Notes under the pieces: generated by a model
Told to the model about the DNA's origin: nothing
The model's database searches: none
What the model saw: only the letters and a program-made list of their open reading frames with translations
Made by a program: the position numbers and the translations under genes
In this document: piece by piece, positions 53,287 to 63,829 of the stretch
Numbering within the stretch: position 1 is the stretch's first letter
How the letters are laid out: every line of letters starts with the position of its first letter
Source of the DNA: Burkholderiales bacterium
GTDB taxonomy: Bacteria > Pseudomonadota > Gammaproteobacteria > Burkholderiales > Burkholderiaceae_E
Length of the DNA stretch: 64,000 bases
Reading direction: 5' to 3'
NCBI GenBank assembly: GCA_027487815.1
Contig: JAIYCW010000019.1
Coordinates: 1 to 64,000, forward strand

Positions 53287-54228
53287 ATGAAGGACTGCAA
53301 ACCGGTCAGGTCGAGTAGCACCTGCATCGCCGCTACCGTGGTCATTGCCCTGGCGCTGGCGGCTTGTGCGGCCCCCCATAGCCCGGCGCCAGTCGTGAAT
53401 CGTACAACCCCGCCTGCGGCAGGTGTGCCTGCCCGTCCAGCAACGCCCCCTCCAGCTACTCGACCCACACCGCCCGCCCAGACGGCGACCTTGCCGGCTG
53501 GCGAAGCCGGGGTGCAAACCGTGCCGGTGCGGCCTTCGGGCGTGGAGAGTCGTCCGCTCGGGTCGTCGGCTGGGTCTCCGGGCGCCGTTCCTGCTTCCGG
53601 CGCAAATGCCATCAAGTCAGGGCCACGCGGCACCAAGCGCCCGTTTTCGGATCAGGCGTTTGATGAAATGAAGGCTGCCGACTCGGCTGCAAGTGGAGTG
53701 GTGCCGCCGGTGGCTATTGCGCCTGCTTCGCCGACTCCCCCGCTGCCAGGTGGTACGTCCCCATCGGCCAGTGCGCCGGTACCGCCGCCCGCGACCAACG
53801 CGCCACCAACGGTAGCGACATCGCCTGCACCCAGCACTCCTGCGCCTAGTACAGACAAAGCTCCCGATTTTGCCTGGCCCAGCTCAGGCAAAGTGATTCA
53901 GGGTTTTGCTGAGCCGCGCAGCCTGGGTCTATCGATTGATGGTCGCCCGGGCGATGCCGTGAATGCCGCTGCCGATGGTCGGGTGATTTTTTCGGGGCCC
54001 GGGCCACGGGGCTATGGCAACTTGGTGATCGTCAAGCATGATGGCGATTTGGTCTCGGTCTATGCGCACAACCGCAGCTTATTGGTCAAGGAAGGCCAGA
54101 CGGTCAAGCGCGGCCAACGTATCGCAGATCTTGGCGACAGCGGAACGGATCGCCCCAAGCTGCATTTTGAGATCCGCAAGCAAGGCAAACCGGTTGATCC
54201 CGCACGGCTGTTGCCCAAGCGTGGCTAG
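53287..54228 (+). CDS. nlpD: NlpD-like lipoprotein with M23 (LytM) domain
   Basis: 313 residues from the ATG at 53287, which begins a lipoprotein signal (VVIALALAACAAPHS, Cys near residue 28). About 170 residues of Pro/Ala/Thr-rich linker follow. The C-terminal LytM domain (FAWPSSGKVIQGFAEP, then KGLSI-like RSLGLSIDGRPGDAVNAAAD, LVIVKHDGDLVSVYAHN, KLHFEIRKQGKPVDP) lacks the first zinc ligands, as NlpD/EnvC activators do. It should activate amidase AmiC at the septum. No LysM domain is seen, which many NlpD proteins have. An in-frame ATG at 53182 overlapping the pcm stop is possible but would place 35 residues before the signal peptide. Confidence 0.88.
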   Translation: MKDCKPVRSSSTCIAATVVIALALAACAAPHSPAPVVNRTTPPAAGVPARPATPPPATRPTPPAQTATLPAGEAGVQTVPVRPSGVESRPLGSSAGSPGAVPASGANAIKSGPRGTKRPFSDQAFDEMKAADSAASGVVPPVAIAPASPTPPLPGGTSPSASAPVPPPATNAPPTVATSPAPSTPAPSTDKAPDFAWPSSGKVIQGFAEPRSLGLSIDGRPGDAVNAAADGRVIFSGPGPRGYGNLVIVKHDGDLVSVYAHNRSLLVKEGQTVKRGQRIADLGDSGTDRPKLHFEIRKQGKPVDPARLLPKRG

Positions 54229-54240
54229 GCGGATCGTGGC

Positions 54241-55035
54241 ATGACCCCCATTCTTTGTTTTGACCTCGAAACCATTCCGGATGTCGCGGGGCTGCGTCGA
54301 TTACACCCGGATCTCGACCCCGTCACCCAAGAGCGCTTGAGCGATCAGCAGGTGGCTGAGCAGGCGTTTGCCCGGCGGCGCGAAAAAACTGGCTCAGATT
54401 TTCTCCAGCACCACCTGCACCGCATCATCGTGGTGGGGTGCCTGTTTCGTGATGAAGAGGGCTTGCGCGTGCGGTGTCTCGGTGCGGGCGACGAGGACGA
54501 AGCCGTGATGGTGCGCGATTTCTTTCGGGTGATCGATAAGCACACGCCGCAACTTGTGAGCTGGAACGGCGCCGGCTTTGATTTGCCTGTGCTCAACTAC
54601 CGTGCCCTGGTCCATGGCGTGCAGGCGGGCCGCTATTGGGATATGGGTGAAGACGAGCGCGATTTCAAATACAACAATTACATCAGCCGCTATCACTCGC
54701 GCCACTTGGACCTGATGGACTTGATGGCGCTCTACGGCGGGCGGGCCAATGCACCGCTCGATGAGCTTGCCAAGCTGTGTGGCTTTCCGGGCAAACTCGG
54801 CATGGATGGCTCACAGGTCTGGAATGCGTATAGCCAGGGGCAAATAGCAGCGATCCGCGCCTATTGCGAAACCGATGTGGCCAACACCTATTTGATGTAT
54901 TGCCGCTTTCAGTTGCTGCGTGGCCACTGGAGCCGTGAGGAGTACAACGCCGAAATCACGCTCATGCGTGAGTCGGTCGAGAGCTGGTCTGGCGAACATT
55001 GGCGCTTGTTCATGCAAGCCTGGGACGAGCGCTAA
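54241..55035 (+). CDS. PolB-type 3'-5' exonuclease (DNA_pol_B_exo2 family)
   Basis: 264 residues with an RNase H-like DEDD exonuclease fold. The catalytic acids are in [14 protein letters not shown] (D, E), the middle Asp in [19 protein letters not shown] and the last in [16 protein letters not shown]. The family is described as related to the proofreading domain of DNA polymerase B; its cellular role in bacteria is not well established, DNA repair being likely. It starts 12 bp after the nlpD stop codon, in the slot where rpoS is usually found, and ends 22 bp before the rlmD start. Confidence 0.9.
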   Translation: MTPILCFDLETIPDVAGLRRLHPDLDPVTQERLSDQQVAEQAFARRREKTGSDFLQHHLHRIIVVGCLFRDEEGLRVRCLGAGDEDEAVMVRDFFRVIDKHTPQLVSWNGAGFDLPVLNYRALVHGVQAGRYWDMGEDERDFKYNNYISRYHSRHLDLMDLMALYGGRANAPLDELAKLCGFPGKLGMDGSQVWNAYSQGQIAAIRAYCETDVANTYLMYCRFQLLRGHWSREEYNAEITLMRESVESWSGEHWRLFMQAWDER

Positions 55036-55057
55036 GGTGGGTCGTCGAGGCAGGGGA

Positions 55058-56452
55058 GTGCGCTCAGAGGGATTGAACGCAGACAGCAATGGCCAGATCG
55101 GGCGCTCCGAGGTGATCACCGAGCTGGAGATCGAATCGCTTGATCTGGAAGCCCAGGGTGTTGCGCGTCATGACGGCAAGGTGATTTTCGTTCGCGGAGC
55201 ATTGCCGGGCGAACGGGTGCGCGCCCAGCGCGTGCGCAGCAAGCCAAAGTTTGAAGTCGCGCAAACCATCGAGGTGCTGAAAGCCAGTGTGATGCGAGTC
55301 ACCCCGCGCTGTGAATACTTCGGGGTGTGCGGTGGTTGCACCATGCAACATCTTGAGCCGCGTGCGCAGCTCGCGATCAAGCAGCGCGCTCTGGAAGACC
55401 AACTCAAGCATTTGGGCGGCGTGCGTCCCGATGAAGTGTTGCGTCCGCTGGCGGGCCCCACATGGGCGTATCGCTACCGCGCACGATTGTCGGTGCGTCA
55501 CGTGATCAAAAAGGGTGGGGTGCTGGTGGGCTTTCACGAGCGCGGCTCCAGCTATGTGGCCGACATGCGCAGCTGCCAGATTTTGCCTCGGGCCGTGTCC
55601 GATCTATTGGTGCCCTTGCGTGAGTTGATTGAGGGCCTGGCGATTCGGGATCGTTTGCCGCAAATTGAGCTTGCTGTTGGACAAGCGCTTGCAACGGGTG
55701 AGGCAGTGATTGCGATGGTCCTGCGAATTCTGGAGTCCCCTACTGAGCAGGATCGTGAACGCCTGGTGGCTTTTGCCCGAAGCCATCGGGTTGAATTCTG
55801 GCTACAGCCCAAAGGCCCCGAAACCATCGTCCTGCTTGATGAGGGCCCCAGCCAACTGGGCTACGACTTGCCCGAGTTTGGCATTCGGATGCCCTATCGC
55901 CCCACCGATTTTACGCAGGTCAATCACATGATCAATGAGCGTTTGGTGGGCAAGGCGGTGCGCTTGCTTGAAGTGGAGCCCCAGGATCGGGTGGCTGATC
56001 TGTTTTGCGGGCTGGGAAACTTCACTTTGGCGCTGGCCACTCAAGCGCGCCAGGTGCTGGGCCTGGAAGGTGCAAAAAGCCTCACCGAGCGGGCCACGCA
56101 AAATGCTGCGCTTAATGGCCTGGCGTCCCGCACTGCATTTGAGGTGCGCAATCTTTTCGACATGACACTTGAGGCCTGGCAAGCGCTTGGCGCCTTTGAC
56201 CGGGTGTTGATCGACCCGCCCCGTGAGGGCGCGTTGGAGCTGTGCAAGGCGATTGCTGCCGATCCTCACCGCATCAAGCGCATTGTTTATGTCTCGTGCA
56301 ACCCGGCAACGCTGGCGCGTGATGCAGGCGTCCTGGTTCACACCGGTGGATACCGTTTGGTTGCCGCAGGCGCAATCAACATGTTTCCCCACACCTCGCA
56401 TGTGGAGTCGATGGCGGTGTTTGAGCCACAGTCCGAGCCCACGCCAGAATAA
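55058..56452 (+). CDS. rlmD: 23S rRNA (uracil-1939-C5)-methyltransferase RlmD
   Basis: About 464 residues. A TRAM domain ([20 protein letters not shown]) is followed by the [4Fe-4S] Cys motif [14 protein letters not shown]. The methyltransferase domain has [14 protein letters not shown], the catalytic [13 protein letters not shown] and IDPPREGA. The start is a choice among in-frame GTG codons: I take 55058, which has GAGG 7 bases upstream; 55037 is the alternative. It is near the 433 residues of E. coli RlmD. The gene ends at a hairpin that terminates the convergent membrane-protein gene. Confidence 0.94.
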   Translation: MRSEGLNADSNGQIGRSEVITELEIESLDLEAQGVARHDGKVIFVRGALPGERVRAQRVRSKPKFEVAQTIEVLKASVMRVTPRCEYFGVCGGCTMQHLEPRAQLAIKQRALEDQLKHLGGVRPDEVLRPLAGPTWAYRYRARLSVRHVIKKGGVLVGFHERGSSYVADMRSCQILPRAVSDLLVPLRELIEGLAIRDRLPQIELAVGQALATGEAVIAMVLRILESPTEQDRERLVAFARSHRVEFWLQPKGPETIVLLDEGPSQLGYDLPEFGIRMPYRPTDFTQVNHMINERLVGKAVRLLEVEPQDRVADLFCGLGNFTLALATQARQVLGLEGAKSLTERATQNAALNGLASRTAFEVRNLFDMTLEAWQALGAFDRVLIDPPREGALELCKAIAADPHRIKRIVYVSCNPATLARDAGVLVHTGGYRLVAAGAINMFPHTSHVESMAVFEPQSEPTPE

Positions 56453-56478
56453 AAAAGGCCCTCGCAATGGAGGGCCTT
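56449..56478 (-). terminator. Intrinsic terminator of the YccA-family gene
   Basis: AAGGCCCTC-CATTGC-GAGGGCCTT read on the minus strand is a perfect 9-bp stem, followed by TTTTTT. It starts 20 bp after the stop codon of the minus-strand gene and overlaps the rlmD stop codon. On the plus strand the U-run is missing, so it acts mainly leftward. Confidence 0.88.
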
Positions 56479-56498
56479 ATGCCAACTAAGCCGGAGAC

Positions 56499-57200
56499 TT
56501 AATCGCGTTCGCCGCCAAAAATGCCGAGAATCGACAAGAGGCTGGTAAACACGTTGTAGATGTCGAGGTAAATCGCGAGCGTCGCGCTCACATAGTTGGT
56601 CTCGCCGCCGTTCACTACCCGTTGCACATCAATCAGCATGTATGCCGAGAAGATGATGATCGCCAGCACTGAGATGGTAAGCATCAGGGCAGGCAACTTG
56701 AGCCAAATATTGGCCACTGCAGCTACCAGGATCACCAAAAAGCCCATGAAGAGCCATTTGCCCAAGCCGCTGAAGTCGCGCTTGCTCACGGTTGCGACGG
56801 TGGCCATGGTCGCGAAAATCGCTGCTGTACCGCCAAACGCCGTCATGATCAGGGTTGCACCGTTGCTGAAACCCATGATGGAGCCGATCATGCGCGAGAG
56901 CATCAGGCCCATGAAGAAGGTGAAGGCGAGCAGCAAGGCCACACCCAAACCGCTGTTTTTGGTGCGCTCAATAGCGTAGAAGAAGCCAAAGGCAATGGCC
57001 ATGAATGCGATGAAGCCAATGAAGGGGCTGCCAGCAAAAAAGGAAAAGCCGCTACGCACGCCTACCCAGGCGCCCAAAACCGTTGGCACCAGCGACAAGG
57101 CCAGCAGCCAATAAGTATTGCGCAATACGCGGTTGCGTGTGACCAGCCCGGCAGATGTACCGCTGCCATATTGACCAATCTGTTGATCTCCCAAAGCCAT
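56499..57200 (-). CDS. yccA: Bax inhibitor-1/YccA family inner-membrane protein
   Basis: 233 residues with about seven membrane helices (for example NTYWLLALSLVPTVLGAWVG, GFIAFMAIAFGFFYAIERTK, LLLAFTFFMGLMLSRMIGSI, ANIWLKLPALMLTISVLAII). The C-terminal ATLAIYLDIYNVFTSLLSIL is the family end signature. E. coli YccA modulates the membrane protease FtsH. The ATG at 57200 has an excellent ribosome-binding site (GGAGGTGGATATG). The frame stays open 24 codons upstream but has no comparable signal. It is transcribed alone and ends at a strong terminator. Confidence 0.94.
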   Translation of the reverse strand: MALGDQQIGQYGSGTSAGLVTRNRVLRNTYWLLALSLVPTVLGAWVGVRSGFSFFAGSPFIGFIAFMAIAFGFFYAIERTKNSGLGVALLLAFTFFMGLMLSRMIGSIMGFSNGATLIMTAFGGTAAIFATMATVATVSKRDFSGLGKWLFMGFLVILVAAVANIWLKLPALMLTISVLAIIIFSAYMLIDVQRVVNGGETNYVSATLAIYLDIYNVFTSLLSILGIFGGERD

Positions 57201-57530
57201 ATCCACCTCCAAAAAAACGGATGCCTGAAATGTATGGTGGATCGTCGGGTTTTTCAATGAACCATTACTCATAGCAAGGCTATCGCAAGCCCAATCCGTG
57301 CGCTTCTGTGCGGTTTAGGCGAATCTTACTAGGCCCGGGGCTGTTGTTGCTATGCAGCAAAAGTCACGGCACAATCCCGACCGAGCTGTTTTGATACCTG
57401 ACCCTGTGCTACATTCGCGCGCTCTTGAGGCGTTGCCGCACGCACTGGTCAGGTGCGTCGAGGCCAACTTTTGCTTTAACGCCCGCGCTCGTCGAACGAG
57501 CTTTTGTTTCTTTATATAGAGGAGGCCCCC
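57201..57530. other. Intergenic region between yccA and ndk
   Basis: This 330-bp divergent region holds the promoters of both neighbouring genes. I see no open frame with coding character. A TACATT hexamer at about 57409 could be part of an ndk promoter, but no good -35 box stands 17 bp before it. A terminator-like hairpin lies at 57487-57513. Confidence 0.6.
57487..57513 (+). promoter_or_regulatory. Terminator-like leader hairpin before ndk
   Basis: GCTCGT-CGA-ACGAGC is a perfect 6-bp stem with a 3-base loop, followed by TTTTGTTTCTTT. It ends 17 bp before the ndk ATG and just before the AGAGGAGG ribosome-binding site. It could be an attenuator, or the terminator of an upstream small transcript. 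Confidence 0.5.
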
Positions 57531-57956
57531 ATGGCTACCGAACGTACATTCTCGATTATCAAACCCGACGCAGTGGCCAAGAATGTCATTGGCCAGATTT
57601 ACAGCCGCTTTGAAGGCGCAGGCCTGAAAGTGATTGCAGCGCGCATGATGCACTTGTCACGCGGTGAGGCTGAGGCTTTTTATGGTGTACACCGTGAGCG
57701 CCCGTTTTTCAAAGATCTGGTCGACTTCATGATCTCCGGCCCTGTGATGGTGCAGGTGCTTGAAGGTGAGAACGCGATTCTGAAAAACCGCGATCTGATG
57801 GGCGCAACCGACCCCAAGAAGGCAGCGCCTGGCACGATCCGTGCTGACTTTGCTGACAGCATTGATGCCAACGCCGTACACGGCTCCGATGCTCCAGAAA
57901 CAGCTGCAGTTGAGATCGCGTTTTTCTTTCCGGGTATGCAGATTTTCAGCCGCTAA
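57531..57956 (+). CDS. ndk: Nucleoside diphosphate kinase
   Basis: 141 residues. It transfers the gamma phosphate of ATP to NDPs through a phospho-His. The sequence begins [18 protein letters not shown]; the catalytic His is in [12 protein letters not shown]. Length equals the 141-143 residue bacterial enzyme. The ATG follows a strong AGAGGAGG ribosome-binding site. It opens the conserved plus-strand series ndk-rlmN-pilF-rodZ-ispG-hisS-yfgM. Confidence 0.97.
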   Translation: MATERTFSIIKPDAVAKNVIGQIYSRFEGAGLKVIAARMMHLSRGEAEAFYGVHRERPFFKDLVDFMISGPVMVQVLEGENAILKNRDLMGATDPKKAAPGTIRADFADSIDANAVHGSDAPETAAVEIAFFFPGMQIFSR

Positions 57957-58035
57957 GAGCATGCTGACAGGTGAAGCGAAAAGCGGACGCGAAAATCAAA
58001 TCTCCCGGTTCGATGGCCTTGCTCAAGGGTGACCC

Positions 58036-59229
58036 ATGGCAGCAGCAGTGCTTGATCAGTTGAACAGTGCCGACGCGAGTCTGCTTGACTCCGAGCGTCC
58101 AGCTGAGGCGGCGCGTCAAAACCTGATCGGCCTGTCACTCACCGAGCTGACTCGCTGGGTGGTTGATCATGGCGAGAAGGCCTTTCGCGCGCGGCAGCTG
58201 TATCGCTGGATTCACCAGCGTGGCGAGGCTGAATTTGACGCCATGACGGACCTTGCGCTGTCGCTGCGGGCCTTGCTCAATGAGCGGGCAATGCTGGGTA
58301 CCTCACCTGTGACGCTGGACCACACCTCGCAGGATGGCACCCGCAAGTGGCTGCTTGACGTGGGGCAGGGCAATGCGGTGGAGATGGTGTTCATCCCCGA
58401 AACCAATCGCGGCACATTGTGTATTTCCACCCAGGCGGGCTGTGCAGTGAACTGCCGGTTTTGTTCCACCGGCAAGCAGGGCTTTGCGCGTAACCTCAGC
58501 GCTGCCGAAGTGATCGGCCAGTTGTGGCATGCGCGTCGTGCCCTGGTCGGTCCCAGTGCAGGCATTAATTTGAATGTTGATCGCGCCATTACGAATGTGG
58601 TGTTTATGGGGATGGGCGAGCCACTCCAGAATTACACGGCCACGCTCGCAGCCTTGCGGGTGATGTTGGATGATGATGCCTACGGACTGTCGCGTCGGCG
58701 CGTCACTGTTTCGACCTCGGGTGTGGTGCCGATGATGGATCGGTTGCGCGAGGACTGTCCTACGGCACTCGCCGTTTCGCTGCATGCGCCGACTGATGAA
58801 TTGCGCGACGAATTGGTCCCCTTGAACCGCAAGTATCCCCTGCGCGAACTCATGGCGGCCTGCCAAAGGTATCTGGAGCGCTCGCCCCGGGATTTCATTA
58901 CCTTTGAGTACTGCATGCTTGATGGGGTGAACGACAGCGACTTGCAGGCTCGCCAGTTGGTGGAACTGGTACGCGAGGTACCTTGCAAGTTCAATCTGAT
59001 TCCATTTAATCCCTTCCCGGGATCGGGGTTGAAGAAATCCTCCCGTGAGCGCATCAGCGCTTTCGCCCAAATCCTGATCGATGCTGGTATCGTCACCACC
59101 GTGAGGAAAACTCGAGGTGATGACATTGATGCAGCCTGTGGCCAATTGGCCGGTGAAGTTCAGGATCGCACCCGCCTGGCCGAGCGCCAGCCTGTGCTTG
59201 CTCCCATTCGCCTTGTGGGCCGCATCTAA
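58036..59229 (+). CDS. rlmN: Dual-specificity RNA methyltransferase RlmN
   Basis: 397 residues. A radical SAM enzyme that methylates C2 of A2503 in 23S rRNA and A37 in some tRNAs. The cluster motif is [15 protein letters not shown]. Other motifs are [15 protein letters not shown] at the N-terminus, [12 protein letters not shown], the [15 protein letters not shown] stretch, and the C-terminal Cys in [12 protein letters not shown] that carries the methylene. The ATG at 58036 gives about 30 residues before the conserved [10 protein letters not shown]. The gene ends 10 bp before the pilF start codon. Confidence 0.95.
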   Translation: MAAAVLDQLNSADASLLDSERPAEAARQNLIGLSLTELTRWVVDHGEKAFRARQLYRWIHQRGEAEFDAMTDLALSLRALLNERAMLGTSPVTLDHTSQDGTRKWLLDVGQGNAVEMVFIPETNRGTLCISTQAGCAVNCRFCSTGKQGFARNLSAAEVIGQLWHARRALVGPSAGINLNVDRAITNVVFMGMGEPLQNYTATLAALRVMLDDDAYGLSRRRVTVSTSGVVPMMDRLREDCPTALAVSLHAPTDELRDELVPLNRKYPLRELMAACQRYLERSPRDFITFEYCMLDGVNDSDLQARQLVELVREVPCKFNLIPFNPFPGSGLKKSSRERISAFAQILIDAGIVTTVRKTRGDDIDAACGQLAGEVQDRTRLAERQPVLAPIRLVGRI

Positions 59230-59239
59230 ACTGCGAGCG

Positions 59240-60049
59240 GTGGGCGCTCGATCCGGGGTATGGGTTGGCTTGCTCGCGTTTGGCTTGGCGGCCTGCACCA
59301 CGGTGCCTGAGTCGGAAAGCAACCGTGGCAACGATGCATCCACAGCAATCACTGCCGATTCGGATCAGGAGTCTGAAGTCCGCCGCAGGGCGCGTTTGCG
59401 TACCGAACTGGCTGCCGGATATTACGGTCAGCGAAACGTGCAGGTGGCACTTGACGAGTTGCGCCAAGCTGTCGCGATTGACAGCTCTTACGCGCCAGCC
59501 CATGGATTGCTTGGTCTCATTTATATGGATGTCGGCGACATGCAGCGGGCCGAGGCCAGCTTTGGCCGGGCCATGACCCTGACGCCGAACGATAGCGAGC
59601 TTAATAACAATTACGGATGGTTCTTGTGCCAAACCGGGCGTGCCCAGCGGGCATTTGAGTTTTTCAACCGGGCCGTGCGCAATCCTCTTTATCGCACTCC
59701 AGCACGGCCGATGCACAACGCCGGTATTTGTGCGCTGAGAATCAATGACGAGCCGGCGGCTGAAGGTTACTTTCAGCGTGCTTTGCAGGCGGAGCCCAAC
59801 AACCCTGTGGCCTTGTTTAATCTTTCGGAAATGTATTTCAAGCGCAAGGAGCTTGAGCGTGCGCAGCGCCTCAGTCAGCAGCTGCTCAGGCTCTACGACC
59901 CCAATGCCCAAACCCTGTGGCTGGGGCTGCGCATCGAGCGGGCTCTGGGCAATCGCGATAACGAAGCAAGCCTGGGTAGCCAGCTCAGAAGGCGTTTTCC
60001 GGCAGCCCCCGAAACCACTTTGCTGATGAACGGGCGTTTCGGCGAGTAA
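59240..60049 (+). CDS. pilF: Type IV pilus biogenesis/stability lipoprotein PilF (PilW)
   Basis: About 269 residues. The lipobox is FGLAAC soon after a GTG start at 59240; a hydrophobic stretch VWVGLLAFGLAAC precedes the Cys. Five to six TPR repeats follow (RTELAAGYYGQRNVQVALDE, LLGLIYMDVGDMQRAEASFG, NNYGWFLCQTGRAQRAFEFF). PilF is the pilotin that localises the PilQ secretin in the outer membrane. The open frame extends upstream into rlmN, so the start is inferred from the signal peptide. It is the only core pilus gene in the window. Confidence 0.88.
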   Translation: MGARSGVWVGLLAFGLAACTTVPESESNRGNDASTAITADSDQESEVRRRARLRTELAAGYYGQRNVQVALDELRQAVAIDSSYAPAHGLLGLIYMDVGDMQRAEASFGRAMTLTPNDSELNNNYGWFLCQTGRAQRAFEFFNRAVRNPLYRTPARPMHNAGICALRINDEPAAEGYFQRALQAEPNNPVALFNLSEMYFKRKELERAQRLSQQLLRLYDPNAQTLWLGLRIERALGNRDNEASLGSQLRRRFPAAPETTLLMNGRFGE

Positions 60050-60059
60050 ACTTCGGGCT

Positions 60060-60986
60060 ATGAACGTGATTGATACCCCCGCCGCGCTCAAGCGCCTGCG
60101 GGAAGACAAAGGATGGACTCTGGAGGCTGCTCACCAGCAACTTCGTCTGCATATCAAGCAGATCGAGGCGCTGGAAGCCGGAGAGTGGGACAAACTGCCC
60201 GGTATGGCCTTTGTGCGGGCAAGCCTGCGCTCCTATGGAAAAGTGTTGCAGGCCGATGTTGGTCCGTTACTCGAGTCACTTTCGGATCGCAAAGAGCCTG
60301 AGCTTCGCTCTGCCACCTCGCTTGACCGACCCATGTCCGGGCAAAGCATGCTTGGATTTGGTAATGGCGGTTCGGGCTATCGGTGGGCCTGGGTGTTGCT
60401 TGGATTGCTGGGCTTGGCTGCGCTTGCGCTTTACTTTGCTCCCGGGCAAGGCATCGGCGAAAGGTCCTCCTGGCTGCAGCAACGCAAGGATTCGGCGGTG
60501 GCAACCCCGCCGCTTGCCGGGCAAGCCGGAGCAAAGTCGGAAGCTTTGCCCCCCTCTCAGGGCTCCGAGCTGGCCGCGCCAGGCACTTCGACAAGCTCTG
60601 TGCCGCTTAATTTGCCAGCCCAGCCGAGCCAGGAATCATCGTCTTTCCCCCCGCCAGCCCCTGGTGTGCCGATGCTTGCTTCAGAGACACCCAGTCCGGC
60701 ACCTGTGGCACCTTCCCAGCCGGCACCCGGGTCCGCCGCCGCAGGCTCCAACACACTGATGCTCAGTTTTAATACCGATTCCTGGGTCGAGATCAAGCAG
60801 GCCGATGGCAAGGTGCTGCTCTACGGAATCCAAAAGGCCAACACGACTGCGAACCTGGATCCGGCTGGCGAAGTGCAGCTCACGATTGGCAATGCCGCCA
60901 AGGTGGAGCTTCAGTACCAAGGTAAACCGGTAGTGCTGAATCCGGCGTCGGGCAGCGGTATTGCCCGCATCACACTCAAGCCCTAG
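60060..60986 (+). CDS. rodZ: Cytoskeletal protein RodZ
   Basis: 308 residues. An N-terminal helix-turn-helix of the Xre/HTH_25 type ([40 protein letters not shown]) is followed by one membrane helix ([18 protein letters not shown]). A Pro/Ser/Ala-rich periplasmic linker and a C-terminal DUF4115 domain ([20 protein letters not shown]) complete it. RodZ bridges MreB to the cell-wall elongation complex. The ATG at 60060 is 10 bp after pilF, and ispG follows in the conserved order. The HTH is normally used to bind MreB rather than DNA. Confidence 0.93.
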   Translation: MNVIDTPAALKRLREDKGWTLEAAHQQLRLHIKQIEALEAGEWDKLPGMAFVRASLRSYGKVLQADVGPLLESLSDRKEPELRSATSLDRPMSGQSMLGFGNGGSGYRWAWVLLGLLGLAALALYFAPGQGIGERSSWLQQRKDSAVATPPLAGQAGAKSEALPPSQGSELAAPGTSTSSVPLNLPAQPSQESSSFPPPAPGVPMLASETPSPAPVAPSQPAPGSAAAGSNTLMLSFNTDSWVEIKQADGKVLLYGIQKANTTANLDPAGEVQLTIGNAAKVELQYQGKPVVLNPASGSGIARITLKP

Positions 60987-60996
60987 GGACAATGCG

Positions 60997-62292
60997 ATGT
61001 CAGTTACGCAAGATGCAACCGAATTGAGTAAGCCCGCAGTATGTGGGTCGCAGCCGCGTCGCTTGACCCGAACTGTGGCCGTGCGCTGGGGCGACACGGT
61101 GGTCAAGGTTGGAGGCGGTCAGCCGGTGCGCGTGCAGTCCATGACCAACACCGATACTGAAGATGCGATCGGGACTGCGATTCAGGTAAAAGCCCTGGCG
61201 CTGGCAGGTTCGGAGAAGGTGCGCATTACTGTAAATACGCCGGCTGCTGCTGCTGCGGTACCTGCAATACGCGAGCAACTTGATCGGATGGGTGTTTCAG
61301 TGCCTCTGGTGGGCGACTTCCATTACAACGGCCACAAGTTGCTCAGCCAATATCCGGATTGCGCTCAGGCCTTGTCCAAATACCGGATCAACCCTGGCAA
61401 CGTCGGTAGCGGCAGCAAGCGCGATGACAACTTCGCGCAAATGATCGAGATCGCCTGCAAGTTTCAAAAGCCGGTGCGCATTGGCGTGAACTGGGGCAGT
61501 CTTGACCAAAGTTTGCTGGCTAGAATGATGGATGTAAACGCGCAGCGTGCGCAGCCCTGGGATGCCCAGGCTTTGATGCGTGAAGCCTTGGTGACCTCGG
61601 CAATTGAAAACGCCCAGCGGGCTGAGTCGCTTGGTCTGGGGTCTGATCAGATCATCTTGTCTGCCAAGGTGTCCAGTGTGCAGGACTTGATTACCGTATA
61701 TCGCGAATTGGCGCGCCGCTGCGACTATCCCTTGCATCTTGGGTTGACCGAAGCTGGCATGGGCAGCAAGGGCATTGTCGCGAGCACTGCTGCGCTGGCG
61801 GTGTTGTTGCAAGAGGGTATTGGTGACACGATTCGGGTGTCCCTGACCCCCGAGCCTGGCGGCGACCGCACTCGCGAGGTCGTGGTTGCCCAAGAGATTT
61901 TGCAAACCATGGGCCTGCGGGCTTTTGCGCCCTTGGTGGTAGCCTGTCCAGGCTGCGGACGCACTACGAGCACGGTGTTTCAGGAGCTCGCCGATAAAAT
62001 CCAGCGCTATCTGCGCGAGAGGATGCCCCAATGGAAGGGCGTTTATCCGGGCGTTGAAACCATGCAGGTTGCGGTAATGGGCTGCGTGGTGAATGGCCCG
62101 GGTGAAAGCAAGCATGCCAACATTGGCATTTCGCTGCCAGGCTCGGGTGAAGCTCCGGTAGCGCCCGTGTTTGTGGATGGCGAGCGATCGGTCACGCTGA
62201 AGGGCGAGCGGATTGCCGAAGAGTTTCAGGCTATCGTTGATGACTATGTCCAGCGACGCTATGGTGTGGCGCTGCCAGCCAGTGTTGAGTAA
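60997..62292 (+). CDS. ispG: 4-hydroxy-3-methylbut-2-enyl diphosphate synthase (flavodoxin)
   Basis: 431 residues. It catalyses the sixth step of the non-mevalonate isoprenoid pathway with a [4Fe-4S] cluster. The cluster cysteines are in [13 protein letters not shown] and [17 protein letters not shown]. The N-terminal TIM-barrel region has [15 protein letters not shown] and [13 protein letters not shown]. It is longer than E. coli IspG (372) owing to an extra segment in the middle ([20 protein letters not shown]), a feature of many beta- and gammaproteobacterial enzymes. The ATG at 60997 is 10 bp after rodZ. Confidence 0.95.
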   Translation: MSVTQDATELSKPAVCGSQPRRLTRTVAVRWGDTVVKVGGGQPVRVQSMTNTDTEDAIGTAIQVKALALAGSEKVRITVNTPAAAAAVPAIREQLDRMGVSVPLVGDFHYNGHKLLSQYPDCAQALSKYRINPGNVGSGSKRDDNFAQMIEIACKFQKPVRIGVNWGSLDQSLLARMMDVNAQRAQPWDAQALMREALVTSAIENAQRAESLGLGSDQIILSAKVSSVQDLITVYRELARRCDYPLHLGLTEAGMGSKGIVASTAALAVLLQEGIGDTIRVSLTPEPGGDRTREVVVAQEILQTMGLRAFAPLVVACPGCGRTTSTVFQELADKIQRYLRERMPQWKGVYPGVETMQVAVMGCVVNGPGESKHANIGISLPGSGEAPVAPVFVDGERSVTLKGERIAEEFQAIVDDYVQRRYGVALPASVE

Positions 62293-62322
62293 TTACCTGT
62301 TAAAGATCAATTGAAGTAGTGC

Positions 62323-63792
62323 ATGGCCTCAGACAATTCAAAACCAGCTAACCCGGTACCCGAGCAGCCCTCGGCCGCGCCGGCTGAGCCCAAGGTGCGC
62401 GCAGAAAAGCTTCAGGCAGTGCGTGGGATGAACGATATCCTGCCTGCCGACGAGCCCTTGTGGGAAGCCCTTGAAGATAGCGTTGCCGGGATCATGCGTG
62501 CCTATGGCTATCAGCGCATTCGCACGCCAATTGTTGAGCCCACAAAACTGTTTGTGCGCGGCATTGGTGCCGTGACCGATATTGTGGAAAAGGAAATGTA
62601 TTCCTTTACCGATAGCCTGAATGGCGAGCAGCTCACCTTGCGGCCGGAAAACACCGCTGGCGTGGTTCGGGCGGCCATTGAACATAACCTGACCTACGAT
62701 GCGCCCCGGCGCTTGTGGTACACCGGGCCGATGTTTCGCCATGAGCGGCCGCAAAAAGGCCGTTACCGCCAGTTTCATCAGGTGGGCGCTGAGGCTTTGG
62801 GTTTTGCTGGCCCGGATGTGGATGCCGAGCTCATCATGTTGTGTCAGCGCTTGTGGGATGCCCTGGATCTGGGGCCTGTGCGGCTGGAGATCAATTGTCT
62901 GGGCGACGCGCAGGAGCGTGCTGCTCATCGCAGCGCGTTGATCGCCTATTTTGAGGCGCATCAGGATCAACTCGATGAGGACGCCAAGCGCAGGCTGCAC
63001 AGCAATCCGCTGCGGATTCTGGATACCAAGAATCCGGCAATGCAGGCTTTGGTGAATGCAGCCCCGACCTTGAGCCAGTTTCTCGGGCAGGCCTCGAGCG
63101 CACACTTCAGCGGTGTGCAGGAGCTCCTGAAGGCCCAGAACATGCCGTTTCGTATCAATCCGCGTCTAGTCCGTGGGCTGGATTACTACAACCTCACCGT
63201 GTTTGAGTGGATCGCGCCGGTTGGCGGCTCAGAGCTCACGATTTGCGGTGGAGGGCGTTACGACCCTTTGACCGAAATGCTGGGTGGCAAGCCCACCCCC
63301 GGCTGCGGCTTTGCGCTGGGGGTCGAACGGGTGCTTGAGATGATGCGTCAAGCCGAGTCTGTGGTCGCGGCTCCGTTGTGCGACGTTTATGTGGTGCATC
63401 AGGCGGCTGGTTCCTCGGTATTGGCGCTACAGGTCGGCGAACGACTGCGCGATGCCGGCTTGGATGTGATCGTGCACGCCGGTCAGGGGGGCTTCAAAAG
63501 TCAGTTCAAACGAGCCGATGCGAGTGGTGCCGCTGTGGCTGTGATCCTTGGCGAAGAGGAGGTCGCGCGCAATATCGTTTCGTTGAAATGGTTGCGTGAA
63601 ACCGCCTCGATTGAGGCTGGCGAGCAAGAGCAAGTGGGGCTTGATGAAATGGTCGATGTCATTGTTGATCAGCTGGTTGATGAAGGTGACGACCTTGATG
63701 GCGGCAGCATGATTGAAGCCTTGACTCTTGACACCGATCCAGACGAAGCCGACCCGCAAGCGGTTCCTCCTGCCCGCAAATCACTGCATTGA
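62323..63792 (+). CDS. hisS: Histidyl-tRNA synthetase
   Basis: 489 residues of class II aminoacyl-tRNA synthetase. Motifs: [13 protein letters not shown] at the N-terminus, motif 2 [20 protein letters not shown], the histidine-A motif [15 protein letters not shown] and motif 3 [13 protein letters not shown]. It is longer than the typical 425-residue enzyme because of a 25-residue Pro/Ala N-terminal lead and an acidic C-terminal tail (about 45 residues, rich in Asp and Glu) after the anticodon-binding domain. It lies 30 bp after ispG. Confidence 0.95.
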   Translation: MASDNSKPANPVPEQPSAAPAEPKVRAEKLQAVRGMNDILPADEPLWEALEDSVAGIMRAYGYQRIRTPIVEPTKLFVRGIGAVTDIVEKEMYSFTDSLNGEQLTLRPENTAGVVRAAIEHNLTYDAPRRLWYTGPMFRHERPQKGRYRQFHQVGAEALGFAGPDVDAELIMLCQRLWDALDLGPVRLEINCLGDAQERAAHRSALIAYFEAHQDQLDEDAKRRLHSNPLRILDTKNPAMQALVNAAPTLSQFLGQASSAHFSGVQELLKAQNMPFRINPRLVRGLDYYNLTVFEWIAPVGGSELTICGGGRYDPLTEMLGGKPTPGCGFALGVERVLEMMRQAESVVAAPLCDVYVVHQAAGSSVLALQVGERLRDAGLDVIVHAGQGGFKSQFKRADASGAAVAVILGEEEVARNIVSLKWLRETASIEAGEQEQVGLDEMVDVIVDQLVDEGDDLDGGSMIEALTLDTDPDEADPQAVPPARKSLH

Positions 63793-63829
63793 TGATTTTT
63801 TTATTTACTAGCAAACAAGAATTCGAATC

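Noticed and set aside
59093-60109. Minus-strand open frame opposite the rlmN-pilF junction
   Set aside because: Antisense to two genes in a conserved order; the product shows no family features.
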